A DNA stretch of 64,000 bases from positions 124,001-188,000 of the forward strand of contig NZ_WTCQ01000003.1 of NCBI RefSeq assembly GCF_015356765.1, written 5' to 3'. The DNA comes from Candidatus Clavichlamydia salmonicola (GTDB taxonomy: Bacteria > Chlamydiota > Chlamydiia > Chlamydiales > Chlamydiaceae). Shown piece after piece: positions 26,700 through 35,636 of this stretch. The notes under the pieces were generated by a model, which was not told where the DNA came from, did not search any database, and saw only the letters and a program-made list of their open reading frames with translations. Every line of letters begins with the position of its first letter. The stretch's first letter is position 1. Position numbers and translations under genes: made by a program.

Positions 26700-27371
26700 T
26701 CAGAAAAAGAAATCGTTTATTAGATTTTCATGAATGTGTAATAGCCTGTTTTGTTGCAAGAACACATTTTCCATGGCCTGCTTGCTAATCATAGCTTTTT
26801 CATGAACAGCTTGAATTTGTAATGAAGCAGTAGTAAGGATTGATTTGGTAAATATGTAAGTATTTTTTATTTTATTTTGATTATGTAGAAGAGAGGAAGT
26901 GCTTTCTCCTTCTTCGCAAAAATCATTGCTATTTAATGATTTAATGCTAATTAAAGTGATGCCAGAAGAGGACGAATGTAGGTGAGAATTCAAAAAGATC
27001 ACTTGAAGGGAAGATAAGGCATATTCTTCAAAAGCTTTCAATTGTTGATGTAGTAATGCGATGTGTTCATGTAATTGAGTTAGTATGAATAAAGAAATTT
27101 TATATTGTTCTTGAATCCATAAAATTTTCTTTATATGAAATATATCAGCTTTTGCTTGATTTTTTGTCTTATAAGAAATTCCTTTTTGTAATGTTTTTTT
27201 TATATAATCATTGTGGGTTTTGTCTAAAAAAATTTCTCTAACACGATGCAAAACATAGCTATTATTAATAGTTACGCAGTTTTTAATTTGATTAGTGGTT
27301 GTAAGATAAAAATCATGACTTACTCTCTTCTCGTGATGGAGGAGTAGAAGATCCATGCGGATGAGAGACAT
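26700..27371 (-). CDS. Hypothetical helical protein
   Basis: About 223 aa with no family I recognise. The sequence is rich in Ile, Leu, Lys and His, with long helical or coiled-coil-like segments (LHEHIALLHQQLKAFEEYAL and IQAVHEKAMISKQAMENVF), and ends with three phenylalanines. No signal peptide or clear membrane span. The start lies inside the end of the Pro-rich gene (59 bp overlap). ATG 27371 and ATG 27356 are both possible; neither has a strong ribosome site. The same frame stays open further upstream but reads there as a shadow of the Pro-rich gene. It may act with that protein. Confidence 0.55.
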   Translation of the reverse strand: MSLIRMDLLLLHHEKRVSHDFYLTTTNQIKNCVTINNSYVLHRVREIFLDKTHNDYIKKTLQKGISYKTKNQAKADIFHIKKILWIQEQYKISLFILTQLHEHIALLHQQLKAFEEYALSSLQVIFLNSHLHSSSSGITLISIKSLNSNDFCEEGESTSSLLHNQNKIKNTYIFTKSILTTASLQIQAVHEKAMISKQAMENVFLQQNRLLHIHENLINDFFF

Positions 27372-29424
27372 TTGGTCTCTTGTCTTGAGAGGATTCGTTT
27401 CTTGAACGAAAGCAGTCACTTGATTCTGAGCCTCTTCTTTTTCTAGTACAGTCTGTTTGTGGATATTGACCTGGATGACTTTGAAGTGGATGTGGGCCAG
27501 AAGTTCCTGATGGATAACCCTCAGGATAAGCACAAGCTCCTGTTTGTGATATTCTTTGAGGGTATTGAAATTGAGGTGGATTATGGACAGAAGGACCATA
27601 TGGAGCTGGTTGATAGGAAGGCCTTGTACCTCCTTGATGATGAGGTATGTCTAAATAAGGATATGGAGGGTATCCTGGTGCTTGTTGTTGGCTATGTGGA
27701 TCTTGCTGGTAGGAAGGCCTTGTACCTCCTTGATAATGAGGTATGTCTAAATAAGGATATGGAGGGTATCCTGGTGCTTGTTGTTGGTCATCTAGATAAT
27801 TGTGTGGTCTCTGATTAAACCCATGAGCAGAAGGTTGTATATAGGCATTTTGCTGTCCCATAGAAGGAGTTTTTTGATGCATGCGCTCTCGAGCATAGTC
27901 TCTTAATCCTGTTGAAGGAGAAGGAGCTTGAGGAGCAGCTGCATAAAATTGTGCTTCTGCTTGTCTTCGGGCTATATGGTTAGGGTCGTTGTGTATGCCA
28001 GGAATCCATTGTTGTTGTGGTACACTGCTCATAGCCATTTGGCTGAGCATTGTATTTTGTTGTGAACACAATCCAGCATGACGTTCATTTAAGCTTCCAA
28101 TTAAAGTTAGGGACTGCTGCATCTGTTGTTGCATACTCGTTAATTGACTTTGAAAATTAGAGGAAGCTGTTTCCATAAAAGAAGAAAATTGTTCTGCTCC
28201 CCAAGTTAAATAACTCGGTCGATTTAAGGCTGGATGTTGTGGAAAAGGATTTGTGGGTCTATGTGGATTGTTCCATGTAACATCACTTCTTAAAGATGTT
28301 CCTTGATCTTGTTGAAAAGGAGTAGGGAATTGAAAGGGAGATGGAATGCATGAAGGAGCTGCGCTACCTGGTGTAGGTATAGCGAGCTTTAGTTTAGGGT
28401 GTCTTTTTTTAGATGTATGTTTTTCTGTAAGAGGCATTAGATCTTCTTCACAGGTTAATCCCTGAAAACGAGCTTCTAAAGCCCCAATACTAGGTGGCTG
28501 AGGTGTTGCAGGTTCTCTAGATGTAGATGTTGCTAATTTGCCAAAAGAGTGATCAGAAGCACTAATACTCTTTATTGTTAAAGTTGTTTCTTCAGCTTCT
28601 TCAGGTTGGCTATGGTGAATTTGTGAAGAATAAGATGAGGGAACCTGAAGATATTGACTAGAGGGAGTTGAATAAACAGTGCTTGGGAGGTTAGATGGAT
28701 AATTTGTTGAAACGACAGAAGCAGCCTGACGAGCGCAGTTATCAATGGCTCTTTCAATGCTTCTTTCAGCTGCTGCACTTGCTCTTTCTGTGATCCATCG
28801 ATATGCTTTAGATCCTAGCTGTGAGCCTATATGCAAAGCAAGATTAAGGCAAGATGTATTGAGGCCACCTTCGCCACAGCCTTCTTGAATAGCTTCTTTA
28901 ATACTTTGTAGGATAACATGTTTTGTTGCTTTAAGGGCAGCTTGAAGGATTTTTTCCCTTTCTTCTTCTGAAATCCTTAATTCAAAAAAGCTTAATGATC
29001 TAGAAACGATTTGACCAGAGAATGCAAGAGCTTTTTGTACTAATATTTTGCTAGTGGCTTTTCCTTCAGAAGATAGTGGAGTGCCTGGGGGTGTTAAAAT
29101 TTTATAAAAAACAGCTGCATCATCAAGGCTCAAAGGTTCTCCTGTCCAAGGATCTATATATGGATCAGCAGCTGTTTGTGGAGAGTGAGATGTTCTAGGG
29201 ATTCTTGAAGGGGAAAATGGGCTATTATTACCACTTCTATCAGAGGTTTCACAAGGATCCAATTGACCTGAAGATGAAGAGTTAACAGAAGAAGATCTTT
29301 GTATTACAATGCTAGCCATGGCTGCAAGAGGAGAGGTTGCTGATGGAGGCGTTCCTATAGGGAATGGTAATTCATCAGAAGAAGAAGAGGGGCTATTATG
29401 GGATTTTATTTTATTAATGCTCAT
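27313..29424 (-). CDS. Large Pro/Ser/Gln-rich protein with tandem repeats
   Basis: A 703 aa protein of unknown function. Residues 1-110 are Ser/Pro-rich and disordered. A helical block at about 125-240 contains SEEEREKILQAALKATKHV and repeated Ala-rich segments. From about 300 it is Pro, Gln, Tyr and His-rich. Two copies of a 26-residue unit (QQAPGYPPYPYLDIP...GGTRPSY) lie 32 residues apart near 540-600, encoded by a 96 bp-spaced DNA repeat. There is no signal peptide or membrane segment. Chlamydial type III effectors often look like this, but I see no diagnostic motif. It sits in the variable slot between proS and the UPF0235 gene. Confidence 0.7.
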   Translation of the reverse strand: MSINKIKSHNSPSSSSDELPFPIGTPPSATSPLAAMASIVIQRSSSVNSSSSGQLDPCETSDRSGNNSPFSPSRIPRTSHSPQTAADPYIDPWTGEPLSLDDAAVFYKILTPPGTPLSSEGKATSKILVQKALAFSGQIVSRSLSFFELRISEEEREKILQAALKATKHVILQSIKEAIQEGCGEGGLNTSCLNLALHIGSQLGSKAYRWITERASAAAERSIERAIDNCARQAASVVSTNYPSNLPSTVYSTPSSQYLQVPSSYSSQIHHSQPEEAEETTLTIKSISASDHSFGKLATSTSREPATPQPPSIGALEARFQGLTCEEDLMPLTEKHTSKKRHPKLKLAIPTPGSAAPSCIPSPFQFPTPFQQDQGTSLRSDVTWNNPHRPTNPFPQHPALNRPSYLTWGAEQFSSFMETASSNFQSQLTSMQQQMQQSLTLIGSLNERHAGLCSQQNTMLSQMAMSSVPQQQWIPGIHNDPNHIARRQAEAQFYAAAPQAPSPSTGLRDYARERMHQKTPSMGQQNAYIQPSAHGFNQRPHNYLDDQQQAPGYPPYPYLDIPHYQGGTRPSYQQDPHSQQQAPGYPPYPYLDIPHHQGGTRPSYQPAPYGPSVHNPPQFQYPQRISQTGACAYPEGYPSGTSGPHPLQSHPGQYPQTDCTRKRRGSESSDCFRSRNESSQDKRPNVSHPHGSSTPPSREESKS
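27614..27787. repeat. Tandem 96-bp-period repeat inside the Pro-rich gene
   Basis: Two 78 bp copies (27614-27691 and 27710-27787) differ by one base (gatgatgag against gataatgag). They are separated by 18 bp of different sequence, giving a 96 bp period, in frame (32 codons). Near identity points to recent duplication. Confidence 0.85.
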
Positions 29425-29539
29425 ATGATATATTAAAAATTTAATTTTTATACCATTAAATTATAAATGTTTCATTATTATTATTATATAATAATTTAAT
29501 TATTGTTGTTTAATAAAGCTTTGGGGTGGATGTTTATTT

Positions 29540-29827
29540 ATGATTAAAAGAAAAAAAAAAGACATTATTATTAAAGTAAAGGTATCTCCAAGATGCAAGC
29601 AATCTAGAGTTATAAAATGGGATAAAGAAATTCTTCAAATAAGAGTACAAGCGTTGCCTATAAAAGGAGCCGCAAATCAAGAAGCAGTAACACTATTGGC
29701 TAAATTTTTTGGTCTATCTAAGAGAGATGTTACTTTGCTTACAGGGGAGACATCAGGATATAAGCGTTTTATGATTTCTGAAATATCTGAAGAAGAATTT
29801 CAAGAAAAGGTTGCGCAAATTTTTTAA
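29540..29827 (+). CDS. UPF0235/DUF167 family protein (YggU type)
   Basis: A 95 aa protein of the conserved YggU family of unknown function. The typical core reads IIIKVKVSPRCKQS, then IRVQALPIKGAANQE and VTLLTGETSGYKRF. Its counterpart is CT388. A convergent gene (the CT387-type protein) overlaps its stop by 4 bp. The N-terminus is lysine-rich (KRKKKD). A GGGTGGA site stands about 10 nt upstream of the ATG. Confidence 0.85.
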   Translation: MIKRKKKDIIIKVKVSPRCKQSRVIKWDKEILQIRVQALPIKGAANQEAVTLLAKFFGLSKRDVTLLTGETSGYKRFMISEISEEEFQEKVAQIF

Positions 29828-31902
29828 GTAATAAGATGTCTAAAACTATTTAGTGCAGGAGGAATCGTAGGTCCTAATAGAAATTTATGGGTTAAAAAAT
29901 CAGAATAAATGCTTAAAGCTGCTTCTGCAGTTTGAACAGAAAAAAACAAGTTATAGATCCATAAAGAGTTCGTATTAGTTTTATTTTTCAAATTAGATTG
30001 AAAACGAGGGGCCATCTTCTCTATCCAGAAAGATGGAGGCCCAAATAAAAGAATAGGTATGCAGGGCTTGATCTTAAGAGCAACTAAATTTTCTTCCATA
30101 GCTAGTTCTAAGTCTGAGCCAATTCCTCCTTTTAAAAATATAGGAAAATTTGCATAAAGATTTTTTTCGCTATCTAGATACTCTTCTAAAAGATAGCTCA
30201 TTGAAGAATCTGCTGTTATATATCGTCTATTTTCTGTAGAAGGGGCTAAATTTTCTTCGAAATTGACTTGATTAGAGCAGCTTAAAAAATTATATTTTTT
30301 AGCAATACGTTGTCCAACATTCATTGCTCCATCGCCTTCACCTGTTATAATGGCGATGGAATGATTTTTATTGAATAAAGGATGACTCGAGTTGTTTTGA
30401 ATTATTGGAAGCTCTTTAAAGAATTTAAAAAGCTCGATTTCATCTTGTTTGTTTATAGTTGTAGGTAAGTGAGAACCATAAATACCAAAAAAGATAGCTT
30501 TTTTTAGAGCTTCTTTTTTTTCTGTAGGAACAAACAAAGCTCTTCCATATTCATGAGGGAGGTAATCTCTTAGACTCTTTTTTTCTAAATTTACTTCAGT
30601 AACAATAATTCCAAAATTATGAAGATCATTAAGCAAGATTTTTTCTTCTTTTGATAGATAATGCATTTTATTATCAGAAAATTTAAAGAAAAGACGTTTG
30701 AGATGTTTTCTGATAGCAAAAGAAATAAGCAAGCTTTTGATTAAAGGAGAAGGGAGATAAGTGAGAAATAAAGAGCCTTCTTCTTGAAAAAGAGCGACTT
30801 CAATCTTCTTTAAAATATGATAGCATGGATCTGTAGTTAATTGGTTTTCAATAGAATCTATATTTAAAGAATGACTGGATATAGAAGAGGCTGTAGACCA
30901 ATATTCTGCTTGAGGAGGGAGTAAGGTGTGAGCTGAAATAAAAAGAGCAGCTGAAATATTTTTTGGAGCGCTCTGAAAGATTGCATGGACAGTTTCAAAA
31001 GAAAGTTTATCCAGCAAGAAAGGATAAGAATTTTTTACAGTTGTAAAAGATTTTTTATACTCAACTTTAAAGAATTCTAGAGGTATATGAGTAATTTCTT
31101 CTTTAGATTCCCCATACAATTCATAAATTTCACCACTATATGTGGATTCAGGAAGCAAAAGATCTGCGCTAGTATGGTTAAATCCAATGGGTAATTGATC
31201 ATGTGCAACTCGGACAAATGTACAAGAGATATGAAAAGGCAAGGTTTTAACAAGTAACATTTCACCAGGAGTAATTTTTCTCTTCAAATAAGTTTTACGA
31301 TTTTGATGAAGTTTAAGAAATGGACGATAAGAGATACCTTCTTTTAGAGATTGACCAATAATGTCCATTGGAAGTGTTTTGTAATTATCATATACCCATG
31401 TGCCAGCAAGTAAATCTGGATAAGCAATGGCTCGATCATCTTTTATGCTCACATAAGGAAAAAGTTTTTTAGAATTTTTCCAATCAACTAAAGGAAGTCC
31501 TAAATAAGAATTGATGGCTTGCATAGCCATTAATTCATCAATTGATCGTATAAGTCGTCGATCATCAGCACAAAATAACTTGCCAACTAAAGAGCCAAGA
31601 CCAAGTTGTTTAAGAATAGCAATGCCAGGCATCCCAAAAGCGATAAAAGAAACTTCAGCAATTGCGCTTAATTCTTCTTTGTTGAATGTAATTTCATTGC
31701 AAATTGCTTCTATTCCCAGCTGAGCTAAGACGCTTTTTAAGTTAAAGGATAGAAGATTCTTAGGCAATGTATGGCCTAAAAATGTAGGAGATATATAATT
31801 AAAAAAAACTTGAGTATCTATCTGTAAAGATGTTTCTTTGGATATATGAATAATAAGGCCATCTTCAGTAATCATACTATGGTCTTTCTGCGAAAGGTGC
31901 AT
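29824..31902 (-). CDS. Chlamydial conserved protein, CT387-type, with LOG-like C-terminal domain
   Basis: A 692 aa cytoplasmic protein with no named family known to me. Gene position (between UPF0235 and the MYG1 gene) matches CT387. The C-terminal part carries a Rossmann-like pattern: TGEGDGAMNVGQRIA at about 520-534 and KGGIGSDLELAMEE at about 591-604. Their order and spacing recall LOG-family nucleotide-phosphate enzymes (GGxxGxM and PGGxGTxxE). The key PGGxGT is degenerate, so activity is uncertain. The N-terminal 500 residues are unassigned. An ATG at 31875 (residue 10) is an alternative start. Confidence 0.72.
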   Translation of the reverse strand: MHLSQKDHSMITEDGLIIHISKETSLQIDTQVFFNYISPTFLGHTLPKNLLSFNLKSVLAQLGIEAICNEITFNKEELSAIAEVSFIAFGMPGIAILKQLGLGSLVGKLFCADDRRLIRSIDELMAMQAINSYLGLPLVDWKNSKKLFPYVSIKDDRAIAYPDLLAGTWVYDNYKTLPMDIIGQSLKEGISYRPFLKLHQNRKTYLKRKITPGEMLLVKTLPFHISCTFVRVAHDQLPIGFNHTSADLLLPESTYSGEIYELYGESKEEITHIPLEFFKVEYKKSFTTVKNSYPFLLDKLSFETVHAIFQSAPKNISAALFISAHTLLPPQAEYWSTASSISSHSLNIDSIENQLTTDPCYHILKKIEVALFQEEGSLFLTYLPSPLIKSLLISFAIRKHLKRLFFKFSDNKMHYLSKEEKILLNDLHNFGIIVTEVNLEKKSLRDYLPHEYGRALFVPTEKKEALKKAIFFGIYGSHLPTTINKQDEIELFKFFKELPIIQNNSSHPLFNKNHSIAIITGEGDGAMNVGQRIAKKYNFLSCSNQVNFEENLAPSTENRRYITADSSMSYLLEEYLDSEKNLYANFPIFLKGGIGSDLELAMEENLVALKIKPCIPILLFGPPSFWIEKMAPRFQSNLKNKTNTNSLWIYNLFFSVQTAEAALSIYSDFLTHKFLLGPTIPPALNSFRHLIT

Positions 31903-32251
31903 AAGCTTTTTTTTTGTTTTTATATTGCGAGATATATCATAAGAGTCTTTAAGATTTATGAATACTACTAGAGAAAAGATGAAATTTTTTTCTTGATAGA
32001 CTTTTTCTTTTTTATAAAGAATATAATTGTATAGGATGCGATGTAGAAATATGCGTATGTTATAAATGAAAATAGCAAATAGATAGAAATAAATTGTGGA
32101 AAAGTTGTTAATGAATTATGAATAGATTCATAAATACTCTGCTACAACCTAGATTTTCAATTGTTTATAAATATTAGCTATTCTTTTTTGTTTGAAGAAT
32201 TAATGAAACTAGGCAGAATCCCTTGTTTCTTTTTTTTAAAGGATGTGATTA
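31903..32251. other. Divergent intergenic region
   Basis: About 350 AT-rich bases between the CT387-type gene and the MYG1 gene. A perfect TATAAT lies at 32022-32027 without a good -35. A short palindrome TTATGAATAGATTCATAA lies near 32116. No gene is visible. Confidence 0.4.
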
Positions 32252-33178
32252 GTGCAAACACCTCGCAGTGTGGGTACTCACGACGGTTCATTTCATGCAG
32301 ATGAAGTAACAGCCTGTGCCTTACTCGTTTTTTATAAGTTAGTAGATATTGATAAAATTATCAGAACTAGAGAAGGGAGCGCGTTAGCAGCTTGTGAATA
32401 TGTTTGTGATGTGGGTGGGCTTTATGATCCAGCATCCAAGCGGTTTGATCATCACCAAGTTTCTTATGAAGGAACATTAAGTAGCGCGGGAATGATATTA
32501 ATTTATTTGCAAGAAAGGGGTTTATTGTCTGGAGAAGAATATGAATTTTTTAATGCTTCACTAGTTCATGGTGTAGATGAGCAAGATAATGGAAGGGTAT
32601 TTTCTCCTCCTGGCTCTTGTTCTTTCTCAGATATTATTAAATTTTATAATCCTTTAACGAGTGAAGATGGGGACAATACTACAGAAGCTTTTCTTGAAGC
32701 TTTGTATTTTACTTTAGGGTTGCTAGAAAAATTACATAAACGCTTTATTTACAATTGTGAAAGTCGAGCGATCGTTCTTGGGTTAATGGCAAAAAGAGAT
32801 GCTCCTTGTATGCTTTTTGAAAGAGTAATACCATGGATGGAGACTTTTTTTTCTACAGGTGGAGAGCAACATCCAGCATTATTTGTCTTGTTTCCTGGTG
32901 GGATACATTGGGTGCTACGGGGGATTCCACCTTCATTTGAGCGTAGAATGGATGTGAGGGTGCCTTTTCCAGAAGAATGGGCAGGTCTTTTAGGAGATGA
33001 GTTGAAGCAGATAACAGGAATTTCTGGTGCTGTTTTTTGTCATAAAGGACGCTTTGTTTCTGTTTGGGAAACAAAAAAGGATGCATTAGCAGCTTTAGAA
33101 CAAACATTGAAATTACAAGGAGTATCTCATTATGACAACAGTGTTCGAAAAGATTATAAAGGGGGAGTTATCTTCTGA
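32252..33178 (+). CDS. MYG1/UPF0160 family metal-dependent hydrolase
   Basis: A 308 aa protein of the MYG1 family, DHH-like metal-dependent phosphoesterases; eukaryotic MYG1 is a 3'-5' RNA exonuclease. The metal-binding motif THDGSFHADEV sits at residues 9-19, then CDVGG.YDPASKRFDHHQ, with a later NGRVF. Start codon is GTG at 32252 with AAAGGA 8 nt upstream. It overlaps the HIT gene by 47 bp, and the order is that of CT386-CT385. Substrate here unknown. Confidence 0.87.
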   Translation: MQTPRSVGTHDGSFHADEVTACALLVFYKLVDIDKIIRTREGSALAACEYVCDVGGLYDPASKRFDHHQVSYEGTLSSAGMILIYLQERGLLSGEEYEFFNASLVHGVDEQDNGRVFSPPGSCSFSDIIKFYNPLTSEDGDNTTEAFLEALYFTLGLLEKLHKRFIYNCESRAIVLGLMAKRDAPCMLFERVIPWMETFFSTGGEQHPALFVLFPGGIHWVLRGIPPSFERRMDVRVPFPEEWAGLLGDELKQITGISGAVFCHKGRFVSVWETKKDALAALEQTLKLQGVSHYDNSVRKDYKGGVIF

Positions 33179-33485
33179 AAAAGTATGGGAAAATGAACGT
33201 TTTTTAGTTATTAAAGATAGATATCCTAATGCTCCTATACATTTATTAATTTTACCTAAAAAACATTTTCCTTCTTTACAGGCTGTTGGTCCTGAAGATA
33301 TTGGAATGATGGGAGAAATTTGGGTAATTATTCAAGAATTAGCTCGAATGTTTAAGGTTGATCAATCTGGATATCGTATTATTGTAAATAATGGTGTAGG
33401 TGGAGGACAAGTGATCTTTCATCTACATGTTCATTTTTTGGCAGGAAAAAAGTTTCCAGTATATCCAGAATCTGAAAACGAGTAA
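33132..33485 (+). CDS. HIT-family nucleotide hydrolase (HinT-like)
   Basis: A 117 aa histidine-triad protein. The active-site motif HLHVH has its three histidines at 97, 99 and 101, after NNGVGGGQ. HinT enzymes cleave AMP-lysine-type or other phosphoramidate bonds. AAGGAG lies 10 nt before the ATG. The gene begins inside the MYG1 gene in another frame. Matches CT385. Confidence 0.92.
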   Translation: MTTVFEKIIKGELSSEKVWENERFLVIKDRYPNAPIHLLILPKKHFPSLQAVGPEDIGMMGEIWVIIQELARMFKVDQSGYRIIVNNGVGGGQVIFHLHVHFLAGKKFPVYPESENE

Positions 33486-35223
33486 TAATTTGACTTTGCT
33501 TACGTATATATTTTTTATAGTTATCACTTTGTGTTACTCTGTCTGGCCAGTATTTGCAGAAGATCAGATAAACCCAGATAATGAATGTGAACGCAAAGTA
33601 AGAGCCTTTATAGCTCTTAATGATTATCCTAGTGCAAAAAAGCATGCTTTACACTTTCTTAATGCACATCCTTTTCATCAAGGTCTAACAAGGGCTTTAC
33701 TTAAAGCAACTGCATATAATGATTCTTATGAAAAATGGTTTTTTTTATTTGATGAACACAAAGCTTTCATTCCAGCGCTAAATGATGATATTGTATGTTG
33801 GTTTGATTTTTGTAGAGCGCAGTTATTAAGTAATATGCATGAAGCAGCAGAAAATGTACGATTAGTAACAGTTTTGGCTGGCATGTTTGTTAAAGATCCT
33901 ATTTTTAGTCATATTTTACAAAAAGGAATGAAAGATTCATCAATACGAGTTAGAAGGTTAAGTGTTTCTGTCGCTACTGGCTATGGTGGAGGCTCCCCAG
34001 AAACTGAAGCAATTATGGCAGCTTCTAAAGATCTTTCTGAAAAAGTAAGATTAGAAGCTTATCATTTTTTAGCAGCTCGTAAAATTAAAGATTCTGCAGA
34101 AATGTTATTGAGCACAGCTTGTAGTAGCTGTGTAGGAAGAAATGAGCGTAATGTCGCTCTTATGGCTTTCGTGAATTTAATGGATGGATTAAGTCAACAA
34201 GAAGCAATAACAGGCTTGGCTGCACCAGATGTTCAACAACGTTTAATAACATGCGCATTGTTAGAAAAATTTCCAAATATAGAAATGATTCCTTTATTGA
34301 TAACTGCCTTGCATGATCCCCTTGTAGAGGTAGTAATGAGTGGAATAGAAGCATTATTACGTATCCCACAAGCATACCTTGAATCTCATCAAGCATATTT
34401 AAAACAAACATTAATGCATTTAGTATCTGTTTCATCACATCATTCTGTAAAAGCAGGGGCAAGTGCTCTTTTAGCTTTATATGGGTGTGAAGAAGGAAAA
34501 AATTTGCTTATACAAGGGACTCAAGCAAAAAATCTTAAAGAGAGAAACGCTTTTGCTGCTGTTTTAACAGCTTGTGGAGATATTGGAGCAGATGTTGCTC
34601 TTGAAGCATTACAGGATGTAAAAGATCCTCATCATAAAGCACAGTTTGCTTTAACTTTATTTTTTAGAAGGGTTCATGCAGAACAATCTTTAAAAATTTT
34701 AGAAGAATATGCAAAAACTTATGGTATAAATTCTCAAAATCTTGAAGAAGATAAAGGTGTATTTTTTACATTTTCTTCTTTTCAAAAAGAATCTATAAAA
34801 ATTCGATCATTAAAGTTAATAAGATTGTTAATAGCGAACCGAGCAGACTCTTCCAAAGATCGTATAAAAGAAGTATTAAGTTTAATGCCAGAATATGAAA
34901 GTTATGCAGATAGTGTTTTTTCTGATTCAGCACCTGTAGGATTAAAAGAATGTTTACATGAAATTTTTTTACAAAAAGAATCTCAATTGAAGTTTAAGGC
35001 AGCATTAGCTTCAGCTATTTGGTGCAAAGACTTGACAGTCACACCATATTTAGAAAACATTTATTATACATCTGGATATCATGAAAAAGCACGCATTCTT
35101 CAAGCTTTTATTGCTCTAGGAGTTTCAGATGCTAAAGCTATATTATTATGTAGAGAGGCTTGTAGAGAACCTCAAAGATTGTTGCGTACCTTAGCAATGA
35201 GTGCATTACTTAATTCAAATTAA
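33427..35223 (+). CDS. Exported HEAT-repeat-like protein (CT384-type)
   Basis: Up to 598 aa. A hydrophobic segment (LTLLTYIFFIVITLCYSVWP) ending VFAED looks like a signal peptide cut after Ala. The mature part is almost all alpha-helical repeats of about 35-40 residues (e.g. VRRLSVSVATGYGG, VRLEAYHFLAARK, PLVEVVMSGIEALL), typical of HEAT/ARM solenoids, which make protein-protein contacts. The only ATG (33427) overlaps the HIT gene by 59 bp. A TTG at 33490 avoids the overlap and starts right at the signal peptide, and may be the true start. Located as CT384. Periplasmic scaffold is inferred. Confidence 0.75.
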   Translation: MFIFWQEKSFQYIQNLKTSNNLTLLTYIFFIVITLCYSVWPVFAEDQINPDNECERKVRAFIALNDYPSAKKHALHFLNAHPFHQGLTRALLKATAYNDSYEKWFFLFDEHKAFIPALNDDIVCWFDFCRAQLLSNMHEAAENVRLVTVLAGMFVKDPIFSHILQKGMKDSSIRVRRLSVSVATGYGGGSPETEAIMAASKDLSEKVRLEAYHFLAARKIKDSAEMLLSTACSSCVGRNERNVALMAFVNLMDGLSQQEAITGLAAPDVQQRLITCALLEKFPNIEMIPLLITALHDPLVEVVMSGIEALLRIPQAYLESHQAYLKQTLMHLVSVSSHHSVKAGASALLALYGCEEGKNLLIQGTQAKNLKERNAFAAVLTACGDIGADVALEALQDVKDPHHKAQFALTLFFRRVHAEQSLKILEEYAKTYGINSQNLEEDKGVFFTFSSFQKESIKIRSLKLIRLLIANRADSSKDRIKEVLSLMPEYESYADSVFSDSAPVGLKECLHEIFLQKESQLKFKAALASAIWCKDLTVTPYLENIYYTSGYHEKARILQAFIALGVSDAKAILLCREACREPQRLLRTLAMSALLNSN

Positions 35224-35307
35224 GAAAAACCCACCAAAAAATTAATAAAAATCTTCAGGTGGGGTGATATTTATATCGTTAATTCTAAGAGAGAGGATGT
35301 AAATTTC

Positions 35308-35532
35308 TTAGAATGATTTGCGGTATTTTAGCGTGGATGAGCCTACCAATTCTTTCATGATAGTGCGTTTTTTTCCAATATAAAGATTCAAGGCTGTTTC
35401 TTGATCTTTTAATTTTTCCCGAAAGTTTTCATCAGTTAATAAGTCAATAAGTTTACTTATTATGAAAATCATGTCTCTTATAAAGCGAATAACCTTACTA
35501 GGAAAGAGTTTGTTTAAAAAGGCATTTAACAC
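35308..35532 (-). CDS. Small basic hypothetical protein
   Basis: A 74 aa protein, Lys/Arg and Ile/Leu-rich, with an amphipathic N-terminal half. It matches nothing I know. A GTG start at 35532 has a good AAGGAG 8 nt upstream, which makes the gene likely to be real. It lies alone between the HEAT-like gene and the DUF648-like pair, on the minus strand. Confidence 0.55.
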   Translation of the reverse strand: MLNAFLNKLFPSKVIRFIRDMIFIISKLIDLLTDENFREKLKDQETALNLYIGKKRTIMKELVGSSTLKYRKSF

Positions 35533-35636
35533 AATTATTACTCCTTTTGTATTACGGTTAATATTAATAACCGAATTATTAATAATATTTCAAATTAAAT
35601 GTATTTGTCAATAAATAATTAAAAATCAATAATCTA

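Noticed and set aside
27372-27599. Upstream extension of the helical-protein frame into the Pro-rich gene
   Set aside because: In this stretch the frame is a shadow of the Pro/Gln-rich codons; the gene more likely starts at 27356-27371.
31999-32027. TATAAT before the MYG1 gene
   Set aside because: No -35 at acceptable spacing; I could not support a promoter call and only mention it in the region note.
35228-35265. CCCACC...GGTGGG inverted repeat after the HEAT-like gene
   Set aside because: Six base pairs with a loop of over 20 nt and no T tract; too weak to call a terminator.
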